DNA of 64,000 nucleotides from Symbiodinium microadriaticum (lineage: Eukaryota; Sar; Dinophyceae; Suessiales; Symbiodiniaceae): assembly GCA_001939145.1 (NCBI GenBank), contig LSRX01000859.1:89891-153890 (forward strand). Direction: 5' to 3'. The position numbers and the translations under genes are program-made. Shown here in pieces: positions 1 to 11,362 of this stretch; position 1 is the first letter of the stretch, and every line of letters begins with the position of its first letter. The notes beneath the pieces are model-generated. The model ran no database searches, was not told the DNA's origin, and saw only the letters and a list, made by a program, of their open reading frames with translations.

Positions 1-63
<63 letters not shown>
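1..63. repeat. (TAG)n microsatellite
   Basis: A perfect TAG trinucleotide repeat opens the window and probably continues beyond its left edge. It has TAG on the plus strand, CTA on the minus. It resembles the much longer triplet array at 45.8-47.6 kb, which is built from the same triplet family. Confidence 0.97.
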
Positions 64-2360
64 GTGGCAATCTTATAGCCCTGGAGTACAATATCAATCA
101 TTTTTGATCCAAACCTAAACTTTTTTTATCTTAAGCAAAGCAACAGCTGTAAGGCTCAATTTTTGATTTGTCTGCACAGCTTCCTGCTGTCATCATCGCT
201 CCTGATAAGATGATGGATGTTCTTATATGTTCTTATCACGCCTTGCAGCGCTGGCCAAGCTGTCTGATCCGGACAACAACGAAAAGCGCACCCTGTGCGG
301 AGCAGCTACAGTACCTCGTTGGTTGAGCTCGTCTTTGTGTGCTGTGATGTGCCGAGCATTGCCGAGCTGCTCCGTGAGCCTGGCGCGCCAGGGACTCCGT
401 CAGCGCTGTGAAGCCCGAGGCGTCCATGAAGACGACGACTGCTTCGAAGCGGCCCTCCGATAAGGCGCACAGCAGAGTCGGGCCCTACAGGCTCTCCTGC
501 ACCACTTTCTGCGGGATCTCATCGCTGATGTTCTCCCCCACTCTCCCTCTCTGTCAAACTTAAACACATTTCGATTTTGGCCTTGCTGGCATTGTACTTG
601 CTGTGCTTGTCCTCCAGAATGGCTCGAGGGAAGTCCTCTTTGCAGATGATGCCTGCGGAGTTTCGTTAGTTTGTCTGGAGTCTGGAACAAACAGACAGCG
701 GTGTCAAGTTGACATACTCAATGCAGTGTTTTGGAATTTTCGGTCGGCACCGACAACACTGCAACATCATGCAAAAGTGCAGTATAGTGAAGGTAGTTCA
801 GCCTAATTAAGTTCTTGCCAGGCCATGACATAAGTTTCACTCGTGACAAAACCCTGTCTTGATACGTTGTGCTGGCCTTGCTCGATGGCATCGCACACGG
901 TGTGAGACAGGTACCTGAGGGCAGACAGCAAGTAAAGGTTGTTTGATGATCCGCGCCTTTTGTTTGTTTTGGATTTGATGCGCTTGACGACCCAGGGTGA
1001 CCCACTTTGCGACTAGGCCAGGCCGACCCAACCACATTTCGAAGCCCGGGTGCTGCAGCATCGAATTCTGTAACAGCTGCGGCCGCCGGACGACGGACCT
1101 GCAACCCGCCCCATCCAACGCAGTATCGCCGAAATTAGCACAGCCTAGGGGAAGACCTGCGGAATACTTGGGAAGCAACTGCTTCTCAAGATTTGGTTTT
1201 TGCATTGAATCCCTGCGCCCAACACTACATCAAAGTCGACAACTGTTGATAGCATGTCTGCCAAGTTTACGCATATTTGCCTTCGTGTTGGCGTTAACGA
1301 TGGCTGAGGAGCAGCTTCGCTGCCCTCTGCCAGCTGGGCTTCCACCAGCTTGCCTGCATGAATAGGCAGGATGCTTGTGATCGACGCACTCATGGTCATG
1401 TTCAGTGGAAACCAGCATCTATGTTCCAGGCCATACAAAGAGTTTTTGTCACAGGATCCTCTGCCAGCTTCCACAACTCACCATCACAGTGACTTAAACC
1501 TCCATGTAGAACATAGCACGCGCTGTTACTGCTGAGACAGGTTTGGTAATTTGCTGTGAGTGATGAAGCTCGCTTAGCAGGCACCTCTTGGTTTGGCCAT
1601 AAAAAAGGAAAAAGACTGGCTTGCAGCACTTGGCACGCGTGCTGTTTTCAACCTCCTTCTCCGCCACCAGGGCATAGTACCTACGGTTCGCGATGTCCGG
1701 TTGGTGGGTGAGACAAACTCCTTCCCATATATACAATATGACAACGTGCCTCAAAGAATAGACTCTTGCACTTGGCAGTTTCCTACAATCACACCAGTAT
1801 ACATTGCAAATGTGCAGTGCGGCTGTCCGAATCTTCGCATGGATTGTAATGGTCGAAGTGGTCTGGGCTGCGCACTGTTGCGGTCCCCTCCCATTCAATA
1901 ACGATTCCCCGCTCTGCCGCTCTGCACCCCAAATCCAAATCCCTCCTTGCCTTCAGGACTCCCCCTGAATCTAGTCCTTTTGCAGTCTGTGTCTGATCTT
2001 TCTTGTGAGCTGAGGGGGCCCAGAAGCGCCCAGCGACAATACCCGTCTCTCATTACATTATGTAAAGGAAACCCAGAAGCGCTTCAACTTTCGGCCATGA
2101 TCTGCTATGACAAAGGCTTAAGCAACAAATTTTCGGGTCATGGGTCGTGTGTGAGAGCTTTATGGTAGACGGGAGTGGGTGACGGAGCTACGGTTACAGC
2201 CTTCAGTTTGTTGGACATATGATATATGAGCTTTGGGCTTCTGGAGGTTTGGAGTTTGGAGATGTTCACACAAGCGGCCACTGAGGGTACTTACATTGTG
2301 AGATGCAGCAGCCCCAAGTGCCCCCAAGAAGCAAGCATTACAGTGTGACTTCGACCCTGG
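64..2360. other. intergenic or intronic sequence, nothing recognised
   Basis: Only short overlapping open frames occur on both strands, none with a recognisable domain. No repeat family, RNA gene or promoter could be supported. Introns of a split gene could lie here unseen. Confidence 0.5.
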
Positions 2361-2367
2361 CCAGTAC

Positions 2368-2618
2368 CTCCACGTGTCTGTGCCATCAAGCTCATCTGCG
2401 TCGTCTCGCACGAAGCTTGTCCTGGTCAGCTTTCAACATGGCTTTTTCCTGAGAAGCAGAAGGTTGTCTGACACGGCCCGACTCTGTCTGCTGGTGTCTG
2501 GGTGCACGGCAGCTTTGAGTAATCTCTGGTGGGTCTCCGGGCAGGAGCGCTGTGCATACCTCCTTCTGCCGTCACCTGCAAACGGGCAAGAATCATTTGG
2601 CATCCGCACCATCTGCAC
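2368..2618 (-). other. possible exons of an unrecognised minus-strand gene
   Basis: Two exon-like pieces. At 2421-2368 a minus-strand frame reads RDDADELDGTDTW, preceded by ACCAG and followed by a GTAC donor-like sequence. At about 2618-2433 a Cys/Arg-containing frame follows a pyrimidine-rich stretch ending in GCAG, but a second frame there looks equally plausible. No domain is recognised. They may belong with the better candidates at 3.3-3.8 kb because strand and spacing agree. This is inference from composition only. Confidence 0.22.
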
Positions 2619-3343
2619 CCCGGCAACCGGTCAGTCCAATCCACCGTGACAGCATGCACCCTCAAGCTTTGATTGCCTGACACTTACTACCACTCCTTCG
2701 TTACCGGTCTGCCTTCATTTCAGTACGCCTGCCGTTGCTTCGCCTGTTCTTGCTGCCTCATTTTAAAAGGTTCTCATGGCTTCATCTTGCTTTGCAGGTG
2801 GACGGACTTGGAGTAATTCCGGATGCGATTTCCTTCCTTGCTTGAGCAACTTATGCCCCTGCACATGTTTCGTGGCGACATCGAAACATCTTGACGCATC
2901 TCTTGATCTCTACAGCATGTTGCAGACATTTTTGTCCTTCTCGACCGACCGAGATGACATGCGCTGCAGTGATGTGGGTCACGGGACAAGTATGAACAAG
3001 CTACAACATCGAACGAGATCATTCAGCACAGCAGTCTTGCAAGCAAGTCTGCTACTACTGGAGTCTCGGGGGTCGCCTTGCAAAGTCCCACGTGATCTTT
3101 GCCCACCCCCTCCCACCACCAAGGCTGGAAGTTGCTCGGGCCGCGTGTGCCCCACAGACTCTGTGTTGCTCCCGAGGCGAGGATCGGGTGGCTGTGATCT
3201 GCTGTCTATTCTGGGAAACCGTGGCAAGCATGACAGCATAGCGCAACGAATGATGTTTGTAACAGGCTAGCTTGTTAGATCTGTTTCCCAAAATTAAGAC
3301 ACAGCTTCGACCAGTTGCCGTTTGCTTTCCTGGCCCTAGCAGC

Positions 3344-3481
3344 TCAGTTCTGGGCTCGTGCCAAGTACTCCACAGGGCCCTGCTGGGCCTGCTCTTCGGG
3401 AACATCTTCTGGTGCGATGGAGACCGTAGTGGCCTCCGGGCCAACATCGACAACACTCACAACCCTCCCCCCACCGACTGC
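3344..3481 (-). CDS. candidate exon, unknown protein
   Basis: A 45-residue open stretch begins directly after an AAAG acceptor-like sequence (GGCATAAAG) and runs in phase 0 to a TGA. It has protein-like, acidic composition: it includes SIAPEDVPEEQAQQGPVEYL. The frame uses G/C-ending codons more than the alternatives. No family is recognised. The real exon may end at a donor before the TGA. The neighbouring candidate at 3673-3824 is on the same strand, so both may be exons of one split gene. Confidence 0.35.
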   Translation of the reverse strand, partial: AVGGGRVVSVVDVGPEATTVSIAPEDVPEEQAQQGPVEYLARAQN

Positions 3482-3672
3482 CTTTATGCCACATGTGCCA
3501 TCCAAAACATGTACATGTCAATGGGAAGGCAAGCACCGCATGCGTCAGCTACTCCTGATTCATCAGGCTGCGCACATCGAGCAGTCACACACTCAAAAGC
3601 CTGCCATATTCCATATGCTTCGTGCTGAGGACCCAAAATGATCATTGAGCATCTATATGCATCTATCAAGTG

Positions 3673-3824
3673 TCAGCGGTTCTTCCCTGGAACATGTGCG
3701 CAAGGTAAAATTCCCGGCGCCCACAAGGTGAGCGGCCTTCCGTCTGCCGTCGCCGGCACGAGGCTGGGCGGGGAGAGCCTGCTTGTGCCCGAGGAGCTAA
3801 ACTGCAGCTGCACAGACTTTCCAG
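3673..3824 (-). CDS. candidate exon, unknown protein
   Basis: Minus-strand frame following a CGCAAG acceptor-like site, reading KSVQLQFSSSGTSRL and then a Pro/Leu-rich stretch to a TGA. Third codon positions are G/C rich (AAG, CTG, CAG, AGC, TCC, TCG), unlike the flanking DNA. No domain recognised. Starts in phase 1 or 2, so it would need an upstream exon at higher coordinates. The exon may end at an internal donor. Low certainty. Confidence 0.33.
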
Positions 3825-3849
3825 CTTGCGGGATGCAAGAATACCCATG

Positions 3850-6800
3850 ACAGTCTATATAGCATTCAGACAGAGAAAGCTATGTATTATAGCCATGGCT
3901 AGAAAACAATACCTTTGCAAATGATTCCCACAGAAGCGTTTCACGTTCATGAGGAGGTACAGAAAGAGCTTGGCCAAAGGGGGCTGCCGCTATCGACTAT
4001 AAGGTGAAAACCTGAAAAGCGAGCACACTCACTGCGATTCTGCGTGTACGAGGCCAGAGACCTGAATGCCACACCAGGCGATCAAACAAATGCCGTCTAG
4101 TCGATGCCATACAGAGAGATACCCAACTACTGCGCAGTGTCACTTGTTTCGCTTCTGCAATATGAGACGACAAAAGAAGTGGAAAGAATTCCTGAGAGAT
4201 GTCCTTGCCCCAAGTGCAGTGCCATGCCATGGCCTCTCGGCGGTTCCAGAGCCATTCGACACAGGGGCCTTGGATCCAGCGCCATAAGCGAGCAACCCTT
4301 TTCCCGAAGCGGCTTCAGAAACATGTGCTCGAGTTTCAGGGCGAAATTTGGGACAGTTGACCAACGATCTTTGCGGGGCACCGTCGGAAGTACCTCTACC
4401 CTCGAAAATTTGCAACTCCAAGGCACATGGCAATGGCAGCATCGCGGAAAGGCATGGGGTGCGAAGCCGGGCTCAGAAGCCCGGCAAGGGCCCTGTGCCC
4501 TCTTCAGGGTTGCAGGATTGTGGGGAGCCTCAAAGGGCCGTCACCGTAGCATCTGTACGGCTCTTTGGGATGAGGGATCAGGTCATGAGCTGCTCCAGCT
4601 GCTGGATGTTTGTCACCCTAGCCAGGCTAGGTCTGGCGCTTGGATGTCTTTGTGAGCAGTGTCTTCTGAAACTTTCGTTGAGGGCAGGCCTGCAGTGAGC
4701 CGAGTGCATGTCTGCAGACCGAAGCGTGTAACTAGCTTCCGCCTAGGCTTCGACATGCCTGCTCCCCCGCTTGCAAGAGGGAGCAGCAGATCCTCTAAAG
4801 TCCAAAACATATTGAGTAGGGGCACCATTGTGACATCGTGCAAATTGTGTCACGCAGCCCATGCAGTTTGCACACAAAGATTGTCATAATCGTAGTGTTG
4901 TCCTGTCCACCTGTGGAGATTTCGTCCCGAGCGTCCCTCATCTTAAGACGGCGATCAGGTCCGGCCTTCTGGTGCAAGGGCAAGACCACACCCTCCTGGC
5001 TGTCATGCAAGGAGGTGCTTCATGCTGTTGATCGAGCTGTCGATGCTCATAGACTTTTATGCGGCATGTTTCAAGAATCGCGCAGGAAAAACCGGAGAAA
5101 TGGGAAAGGCGTGCTCCGAATTGTGCAACAAACTTTCTGATCTGCGCCGAACGAAAGATCTAGGCAGCCGAACTGCTAAATTGCTGAGCTGCTAAATTGC
5201 TAAATCGTCACACTGGTAGAAAATGGTGGTCGTGATCGGGAAAGAAGTGCAGCTTACCACTTTCTGAAATGTTCTCGAATCACGGAACCTGAGACCCTGC
5301 CTGAACACAAATGCTTCAATCACCTTCACGGTCTAGAAACTTGTAGCAGCACGCGCAAACTCCAGCAAACCTTGAAACGGCAACAAAACAAATGCCCTGC
5401 CAAGGCTGAGGGTTTCGTTCGTTTATGACAAAGAGCCTGAGTACTTCGCGAGTCAGATGATCTCAAATGTCAATTCATGCCTCCTCCGAAGCATCTTTGG
5501 CATCCGCAGGGCGCAGGCGCGCGGCAACACCGATTTTGAACTCCTGGCGCTATTCAGGCTCCGGACGAACTTCCCCGGATGTTGGACTACAAGGTCTGCA
5601 TCATGTCCTCAGCCTCCACGTCATGGAGGCCGCTCCTGAGGTTTCGAAATCTGCCATTGGAGCCATGCAGGACTGTTTCTGCCTCCGTGTGCTTTGCACC
5701 GTTTAGGAGAACATCGTGCCAGTCTCAGTGTGCGGCGTGATGTCCGAGCTTGCCAAACCATCTCTCTGGGCATAAGCCATTGCCGCTGCCTCACAGCTCA
5801 AACACCACCGGACCGATGCCACCGTGCTGCAGCTCCCACTGTAGGGTTGTTAGACTTTGAACTCAGCTCTTCCCTGGTCTACTCCTCGCCCGTTGGGTAC
5901 TCCAGGGTTCCCCAGGTGAGCATCCCTGGAGTGCCGCATAAGCTCACGACAGCATAATATAGCCTCCTAACTTTTTCTTTCTCTAGTCACGTACGTTATA
6001 CTGTAACGGTAAACAGTGGCGTTGAAAATGGTAAAGAAGACCTTACTGGCACATGTTTTGCATCCCAGTGTCTTTACCGCACCTGCATGGTGCGGTTCAT
6101 GATTTAAGACATGACCTTCCCGATTAGTTATGTTGATGCCGAAGAAGCACATCTGAACGAGGCAGTTCCCCAGAAGCGGAAGCAGCATGGTGGTTAAACC
6201 GAACTTGGAAGTCTGAGCAACAATGCCCTTCATGATTTTGGCTGCTATATATGTTGCTATGATATTCATGTTTAGGAGTTTAGGGCTGAGGATCCGAGGT
6301 AAAGCTGTCGAGCCTATGCCATTCAGCCAAGCCCTTCGGAGCCCCAACCTGCCAGGTTATGACCTACATGATTTCGGAATACCCATCACTGCACAACTCA
6401 TCAACTCATGATTTAATCATACCAATTTATACCCAGTTTGCAAAACCCACTTACTGCAACACTTGTCTTGGTTGCTGTCGTTGTCGTGGTGGCGGTGGTG
6501 TTGATGATGGTTGCTGTTCTCCGCCGTCGATAAGGCTATAGATCAGGGACGGCCCAGAAATTCCTGATCTGTAGGGTGGGAATGTTCGACCAAAAGTGTT
6601 TCTCTTCATCTTAATCATGTTAAAATGCGGAGGATTTCATCATGACAGGTGTTGCCACTTGCGTGGTGAAAGCTGAGGCCACAGCTCTGCGGATGTCTTT
6701 CATGGACAGGGAGTATAGCTCCTGTAGGCCAACGTCTAGCAGGATAAACCAGGCCAGCGCATCGAACCGACGATTGCGAACAGGTTTTCGCTACCAATCT

Positions 6801-6861
6801 TACTGAACCAATATCGGGCGCTGAGTCGCTAAGTGTAAGTAGCGAACCTTTACCCGTGGAC
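3850..6861. other. intergenic or intronic, no supported gene
   Basis: Several open frames overlap on both strands (for example near 4.1-4.7 kb and 6.0-6.3 kb), with no domain and no clear winner between frames. Two features stand out: a perfect 8-bp-stem hairpin at 4466-4485 and a short tandem of GCTAAATTGCT-like units at 5176-5206. The last about 90 bases, next to the retrotransposon, have an open plus-strand frame that may be host coding sequence. Confidence 0.45.
4466..4485. repeat. perfect hairpin GCCGGGCT/AGCCCGGC
   Basis: An 8-bp GC-rich inverted repeat with a 4-nt loop. Isolated, no T-run after it, no flanking gene; significance unknown. A similar AAGCCGGG/CCCGGCTT hairpin occurs at 17440-17460. 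Confidence 0.6.
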
Positions 6862-6866
6862 ATCAG
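6862..6866. repeat. target site duplication ATCAG, left copy
   Basis: The five bases ATCAG lie immediately outside the left LTR and recur at 16090-16094 immediately outside the right LTR. Five bases is the usual duplication length for Ty1/copia integration, so the pair fixes the element's outer ends. Confidence 0.85.
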
Positions 6867-7196
6867 TATCGGTAAGCGGATGGGCTCTCCTATCCAAAGG
6901 TGGTCACTGGTCAGCTGTCAACGTTCTCTCGCAAGCAAAAACTGTAGAGCGCACAAAGGTTTTCTCAGCTGCTCCAAAAGAGAGTCTCGTGACTGTCAGT
7001 CGAAGTCTCACGACGCACACACACAGGGCCTATGGCTCTGGAAGTCGCTTCCTAAGGAAGCTAAAGCACTGCTGCGTAGCTTATTGTCTAAAGACAGTTG
7101 GGCCAAAGGAGCTCCTGTGGTATGCACAACAGGTTCACAGATCTCTGCGCACATGTGAGCATGAAGGCAATTCTGAACAGGACAAGTCCTCTGACA
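6867..7196 (-). repeat. 3' LTR of the copia element
   Basis: 330-bp direct repeat of 15760-16089 at a constant offset of 8893, with a single mismatch at 7149 and no indel seen. On the coding strand it starts TGTCAGAGG next to the polypurine-like tract and ends at the ATCAG target duplication. It should carry the U3-R-U5 signals, but I could not place TATA or polyadenylation signals with confidence. Confidence 0.95.
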
Positions 7197-7208
7197 TGCC
7201 CCAAAGAC
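7197..7208 (-). promoter_or_regulatory. candidate polypurine tract
   Basis: Coding-strand sequence CTTTGGGGCA directly precedes the 3' LTR. Its G run is where plus-strand priming is expected in a retrotransposon. It is short and not pure purine, so the call rests mainly on position. Confidence 0.4.
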
Positions 7209-7222
7209 TGTTGCCGAAAAGG

Positions 7223-10200
7223 TCACATGTGCGCGCTGTACACATCTGTGTCGAAAAGGAGAAAAGCGGCTTTCTGCGAGTCTTCTTCTTCTGCGTAGCG
7301 CATTTGCCTCCTGCGCTTTGCGGAAATAAATGCTCCGTCATATCGAATCCTCCATGTGCCATGCGAAAGAAAGCGCTTGAGCATGTCCTGCTTACTTGCC
7401 TTCGTCAAACCGTCTGCCAACATGTGGTCGCTGTCGCACCACAGTAAAATGGTTTTCTGGGCCTCGAGACGTTGGTTCAAAGCAAGCAACTCCAAACCGG
7501 TATACTTATCTTTCTGACTGGAGACAAACACACCCTTGGACAAGGAGTCGAACATTGCTTTCGCATCGACAATCAGGTAGGCAGCTACCTTGGAGGAGTG
7601 AAGTTCTGGCTGGCGCAGATCTAGTTGATCACCAAGCATCTCTCGCCATTCGAGCCTAGCGAAGAAGAGTTCTTGTTCTGTGTCCGCTAGCGACTGAGCT
7701 TCTGCAGACAGCGAGCTTCTTGCAATTCTATGCAGCTTGCCACTTCGCCATGATACCGGATTGACTCTTCCGGAACCAGCTTCGAGCGCACGTCGATTCA
7801 TCATGCCGATGACAAACCCACCGGTCGAGGAGAGGTCCGGCCTGTTGGCCAGGCTTGCATCTGACCATCCCACCATGCAAAGTTCTTCAGGATCATCTGT
7901 TCCTAAAGCTTGCACTTGAACAGCTAAGCTCCTGGAAGCATATACTTCCCGAACGAGCTTGTTCACCTGTTCCACGATGGAAGCGTCCTGGGATGCAATC
8001 AAACTCTGGAGATAACTGAGCTTAGCCGCATGCTGCGGCGCCGTCTGATACACTCGCCATTGTACACTCCCGAGTATGGCCTTAACCTGGCTCACTTCAT
8101 CGGCCGTCAGCTTGCGCTCATCCTTGATGGGGTTCATCTGCTTGAGTTCCTGGCAGAAGGCACTGTGGTCCAAGGAAATGGAGAAGTCGGGATGCTGCAT
8201 GATGGAAACACCGCAATGCTTAAAGTGTCCATGTTCCCACGGAGACCATTCATAGCTCTTGCCAAAGGCGAACAGAAAGTCTTTCCAGACCTTGGAGGAA
8301 CTGTCGCCACACATCAGGAAGTCGTCGACATGACTGGAAACAAGTCCAACGATCTGGCCATTTGATGTGTCGCGGATTCGCCAGACGCAGTTGTCGGTGG
8401 ACAATCGTTCTGCACCAAGACTCAAAAGGGTTTTATGCACGTCCTCATACCACTCCCTCGGAGCTGAAACCAACCCATACACACTCCGAAGTAGCTGTAC
8501 GGCTTGACCCTCACGTAAGTTCAGCGCCTTGCTGAGCTCGGGAACCGGTGCCGCAAAGATGCAGCGATCAGCTTGGGGAGATTTTGCCTGCAGGAAAGCT
8601 GACTTGACATCCCCGCAGACAATGTCCCACTTCTTAACGGCTGCCATGTTCAGCAAGAGCTGTCGGGATAACCGAGTCATAGCCGGACTTACGGTTGTGG
8701 CTTCAAGCAGGTTCGGGTCCGAGTATCCAAGGATGACTATACGAGCCTTCGCTTTGATTCGCTCCCCGGTAGCCGATGAGCTTTTGGCTGCTTTGGCAGA
8801 ACCAGAGGTGGTTTCGTTCGCCTCCTGAGTGGCACTTTTGAACGTCAATACCCATCTCATTTTCAAGAGTTCCCTCTGAGGAACATACTGTCGAGCAGCC
8901 TTCACCGCCATGGTCTTCATCCAGTTGTCAACTTCTACCTTCATCGCCTCGTCCATTGCCCGACGTTGTTGAGGGTTCAGCTTTGCATAGCTAACTTCCA
9001 CCCCCTTTTGGACGGACTTTGCCAGAAATCGTTTAGGATTTTTGACCAAAGATTTCCATTCAGCCTCCGTGGCAGGAGCATCGAGGGTGACGGCAAACAC
9101 TGGTGTGGAGATCGCCTCCACATCTTCTTTTGCCCAGTCCACTTGAAATGCACTCGCCTCTGCATCTCCCTCGAAATTCACAAAGTCCACCGGAAAGTAC
9201 TGAGGATCATTCAGGAGTCGGGCCATGTTAATAGATGCCGCGCTCACTCCGTTCCCTGAGTCTGGGGCCGGAATGAGTTCCATCTCTTCATCTGCCGCAG
9301 GCTCTGGAACATTTCTCTTGACACCTGATTCTGCTGGGACTTGTATCAACTCCTCCTCCTCTCGAAGATCATCCACTTGATCTGGAATAGGAGTATCTTG
9401 AGGCACTGGCGGCTCAGGCATGTCGATGCGACGCCGGGCAGCAGGGGGCAATGACCTTGATCTCGCAGGAGTCCTGGAACGCCCACGGGCTCTAAACCTG
9501 GGAAAAGACTCATCGTCATACGAGCCCTTCTCGAGTAGGTCAGCCAGCGATGCAAACGTCCATGGAAAAGCTACACCACTGGCACCTTCCGCCACAAGAC
9601 GTTCAGTCTCCGAGGCGTGCCGCACCTGAGAATGATGGAACTTTTTCAATCTCCCATTACAGACTGCCCAAACAATCGCACCAGCCTTGCGAACGCCATC
9701 CTCAACATCCACTCTGGTCTCGGTGGCCAACACCCGTCCTGGTCCGTAAAATCTGGCGATGTTCAATCTCGGACGATCTACGGTAGTGTTGGCAGGAGTG
9801 TCTTGAGGAACTTGAAATCGTTGATAGAAAATGATGTCTCCCGGCAGAAAGTGCTTAGTGGATCTGGTCTTGGAATTCATTGCTCTGGAAGCCAAGTCCC
9901 TGGCCCGATACTCCAAAAAGGCCTTTTCTGCTTTGGTCCGCAACTCCAGGGCCTCGTGCATGGCATGAGAAGGGTCAGCCATAGCGCTCCTGGCACAGAC
10001 CTCGCCATCTCGTTCTCGGCTGTGTCCTGTGATGGAAACATCTCGTCCGAAGGCCCATTGTGCCGGACTAAATCCTGAGGTTCTGGCCAGGGTATTGTGG
10101 GCTGCAACCATCTGAGCAGCAGCACGTGAAGGCGCATACTGCTCGGCTCGAAGAAAAGTCTCGATCTTCCGGCGGATCGTGCCTATGGTTCTCTCGGCCT

Positions 10201-11218
10201 CGGATATGCCCTGGTGGTACTCCGCTGGCACGAAGCCTAGTTCAATTCCGCGAGATGAGCAGTAATCAGCCAAGTCAAGGCCGCGGAACGCGCCCTCGGG
10301 GTCCAACTTGATGGTTTCTGGGAATCCAAACAACTGGCACCATCTCGTTTCGACGGTTCGGATCACCTGTGCAGTGGTAACGTTCCGAGACTCCTTCTCA
10401 GAATGACGCATCACTTCTTCTACCTGACAGAAACCCGATGCCTCATCGACCATCAAGAGAAAGTGAAAAACTTCCTGGCCAAAACGCATATAGAAACCGT
10501 CTATCTGAAGCGCGCACCAAAGACGGTCCTCGCGCTCCAAGCTAGCCGAAGGGGCCGAGGCGCGAATCTGGTTCTCCATGCAAACATCACACTTGAACTC
10601 CGCGGCGACAGCTAAAAGCTTGGGGGAGGCACCTCTGGCCCGAAGATTCTTGACCAGCAAGCTGTTCGTTGGGTGCCCGAACCTCCGATGGAGTTTCTGG
10701 ACGGTATCTAACAAGCCCTCAAGCTCCGACTTGGTCACGCCTTCCAAAGCTTCCTTGTGCGAAGTCACGGCGAAGGCCATGCCTGAAACATCCGATTCGG
10801 TAGAGGTGCCATGAAGGTTCATCAAAGACCCACAGAAAGCTCGATAAAGACTATCCAGAGATGCCTCTTGCGATACGCCACGAGAAGTGGTTCTAGAGCA
10901 TTCCATAAAGAGAACTTTTGAAGTGGTGCGCACCTGTAGGTTTCCGCATTGCCACTCGAACGCTCGACCCTCCTTGGCCAGTTGCTGCCAATAATGGCAA
11001 GCATCTGGGTCTCTCCAAACACTTGAGGTTTTGGCTGAGATCCACACGCATTCTCCATGATGAAGCTGAGTTTGGCTCAGGCTCACGGCATGACGCACAA
11101 CCTTCCGCTGGCGATGATGAAGGTTTCGTCCTTTCTCACTCTCCTTCTGATGCAAAGGCCTGGGAGGACCTTCAGGAAGTTGGAACCATCCAACTTGAGG
11201 CCGAAGTTCGCAGAGCTG
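7223..11218 (-). CDS. copia pol region: integrase, reverse transcriptase, RNase H
   Basis: Continues in the same frame as the gag-protease frame, starting after the TAG at 11219; it has no ATG at its head. Residues are counted from the TTG at 11155. The first 130 residues look like the tail of a methyltransferase-like segment. Integrase follows: zinc ligands H156, H161, C189, C192, then catalytic D219, D285, E321 with exactly 35 residues between the last two. After a basic Ser/Arg linker comes the copia RT (motif A CGDVKSAFLQ with D849; catalytic HVDD at 942-945) and RNase H (WSDA D1099, E1152, D1198, D1248, the last in ADGLTK). All catalytic residues are present, so the enzymes could be active if translated. 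Expression would require readthrough of the TAG or reinitiation. Confidence 0.93.
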   Translation of the reverse strand, partial: QLCELRPQVGWFQLPEGPPRPLHQKESEKGRNLHHRQRKVVRHAVSLSQTQLHHGECVWISAKTSSVWRDPDACHYWQQLAKEGRAFEWQCGNLQVRTTSKVLFMECSRTTSRGVSQEASLDSLYRAFCGSLMNLHGTSTESDVSGMAFAVTSHKEALEGVTKSELEGLLDTVQKLHRRFGHPTNSLLVKNLRARGASPKLLAVAAEFKCDVCMENQIRASAPSASLEREDRLWCALQIDGFYMRFGQEVFHFLLMVDEASGFCQVEEVMRHSEKESRNVTTAQVIRTVETRWCQLFGFPETIKLDPEGAFRGLDLADYCSSRGIELGFVPAEYHQGISEAERTIGTIRRKIETFLRAEQYAPSRAAAQMVAAHNTLARTSGFSPAQWAFGRDVSITGHSRERDGEVCARSAMADPSHAMHEALELRTKAEKAFLEYRARDLASRAMNSKTRSTKHFLPGDIIFYQRFQVPQDTPANTTVDRPRLNIARFYGPGRVLATETRVDVEDGVRKAGAIVWAVCNGRLKKFHHSQVRHASETERLVAEGASGVAFPWTFASLADLLEKGSYDDESFPRFRARGRSRTPARSRSLPPAARRRIDMPEPPVPQDTPIPDQVDDLREEEELIQVPAESGVKRNVPEPAADEEMELIPAPDSGNGVSAASINMARLLNDPQYFPVDFVNFEGDAEASAFQVDWAKEDVEAISTPVFAVTLDAPATEAEWKSLVKNPKRFLAKSVQKGVEVSYAKLNPQQRRAMDEAMKVEVDNWMKTMAVKAARQYVPQRELLKMRWVLTFKSATQEANETTSGSAKAAKSSSATGERIKAKARIVILGYSDPNLLEATTVSPAMTRLSRQLLLNMAAVKKWDIVCGDVKSAFLQAKSPQADRCIFAAPVPELSKALNLREGQAVQLLRSVYGLVSAPREWYEDVHKTLLSLGAERLSTDNCVWRIRDTSNGQIVGLVSSHVDDFLMCGDSSSKVWKDFLFAFGKSYEWSPWEHGHFKHCGVSIMQHPDFSISLDHSAFCQELKQMNPIKDERKLTADEVSQVKAILGSVQWRVYQTAPQHAAKLSYLQSLIASQDASIVEQVNKLVREVYASRSLAVQVQALGTDDPEELCMVGWSDASLANRPDLSSTGGFVIGMMNRRALEAGSGRVNPVSWRSGKLHRIARSSLSAEAQSLADTEQELFFARLEWREMLGDQLDLRQPELHSSKVAAYLIVDAKAMFDSLSKGVFVSSQKDKYTGLELLALNQRLEAQKTILLWCDSDHMLADGLTKASKQDMLKRFLSHGTWRIRYDGAFISAKRRRQMRYAEEEDSQKAAFLLFDTDVYSAHM

Positions 11219-11362
11219 CTATTGATCTCGCCGAAACCCACCTTTTGTTCCAAGGTCAAATCCTGACTGAAGATTCGCAGCATATCCTGTGCCTCCTTGT
11301 TGACGCAGTAGTTGACATAGGCGGCTGTCGCGAGGGCCACCCAACTCAACCACCTGAACGTT
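10990..11362 (-). other. degenerate methyltransferase-like domain spanning the TAG
   Basis: Just before the TAG the frame reads VELGGPRDSRLCQLLRQQG, then GFDLGTKGGF. After it come CELRPQVGWFQLPEGPP and a predicted helix. This order (a glycine-containing strand 1, an acidic second strand, then an LRP-x-V-x-W-x-P-P strand 4) is like the SAM-binding fold of methyltransferase-like segments I recall in dinoflagellate retroelement polyproteins. The usual catalytic Pro-Cys after strand 4 is absent (LPEGPP), so catalysis is doubtful. The TAG falls inside this domain, not between domains. Confidence 0.4.
11219..11221 (-). other. in-frame TAG between gag-pro-oxygenase and pol
   Basis: Reading context is GAT CAA TAG CAG CTC. 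The frame is open on both sides: 1470 codons from the ATG before it, about 1330 after. CAA-TAG-CAR partly matches the leaky TAG context of tobamoviruses (TAG CAR YYA); the last triplet CTC does not fit. A one-base change from CAG (Gln) would equally explain it, and its position inside a domain favours a nonsense mutation. Confidence 0.9.
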
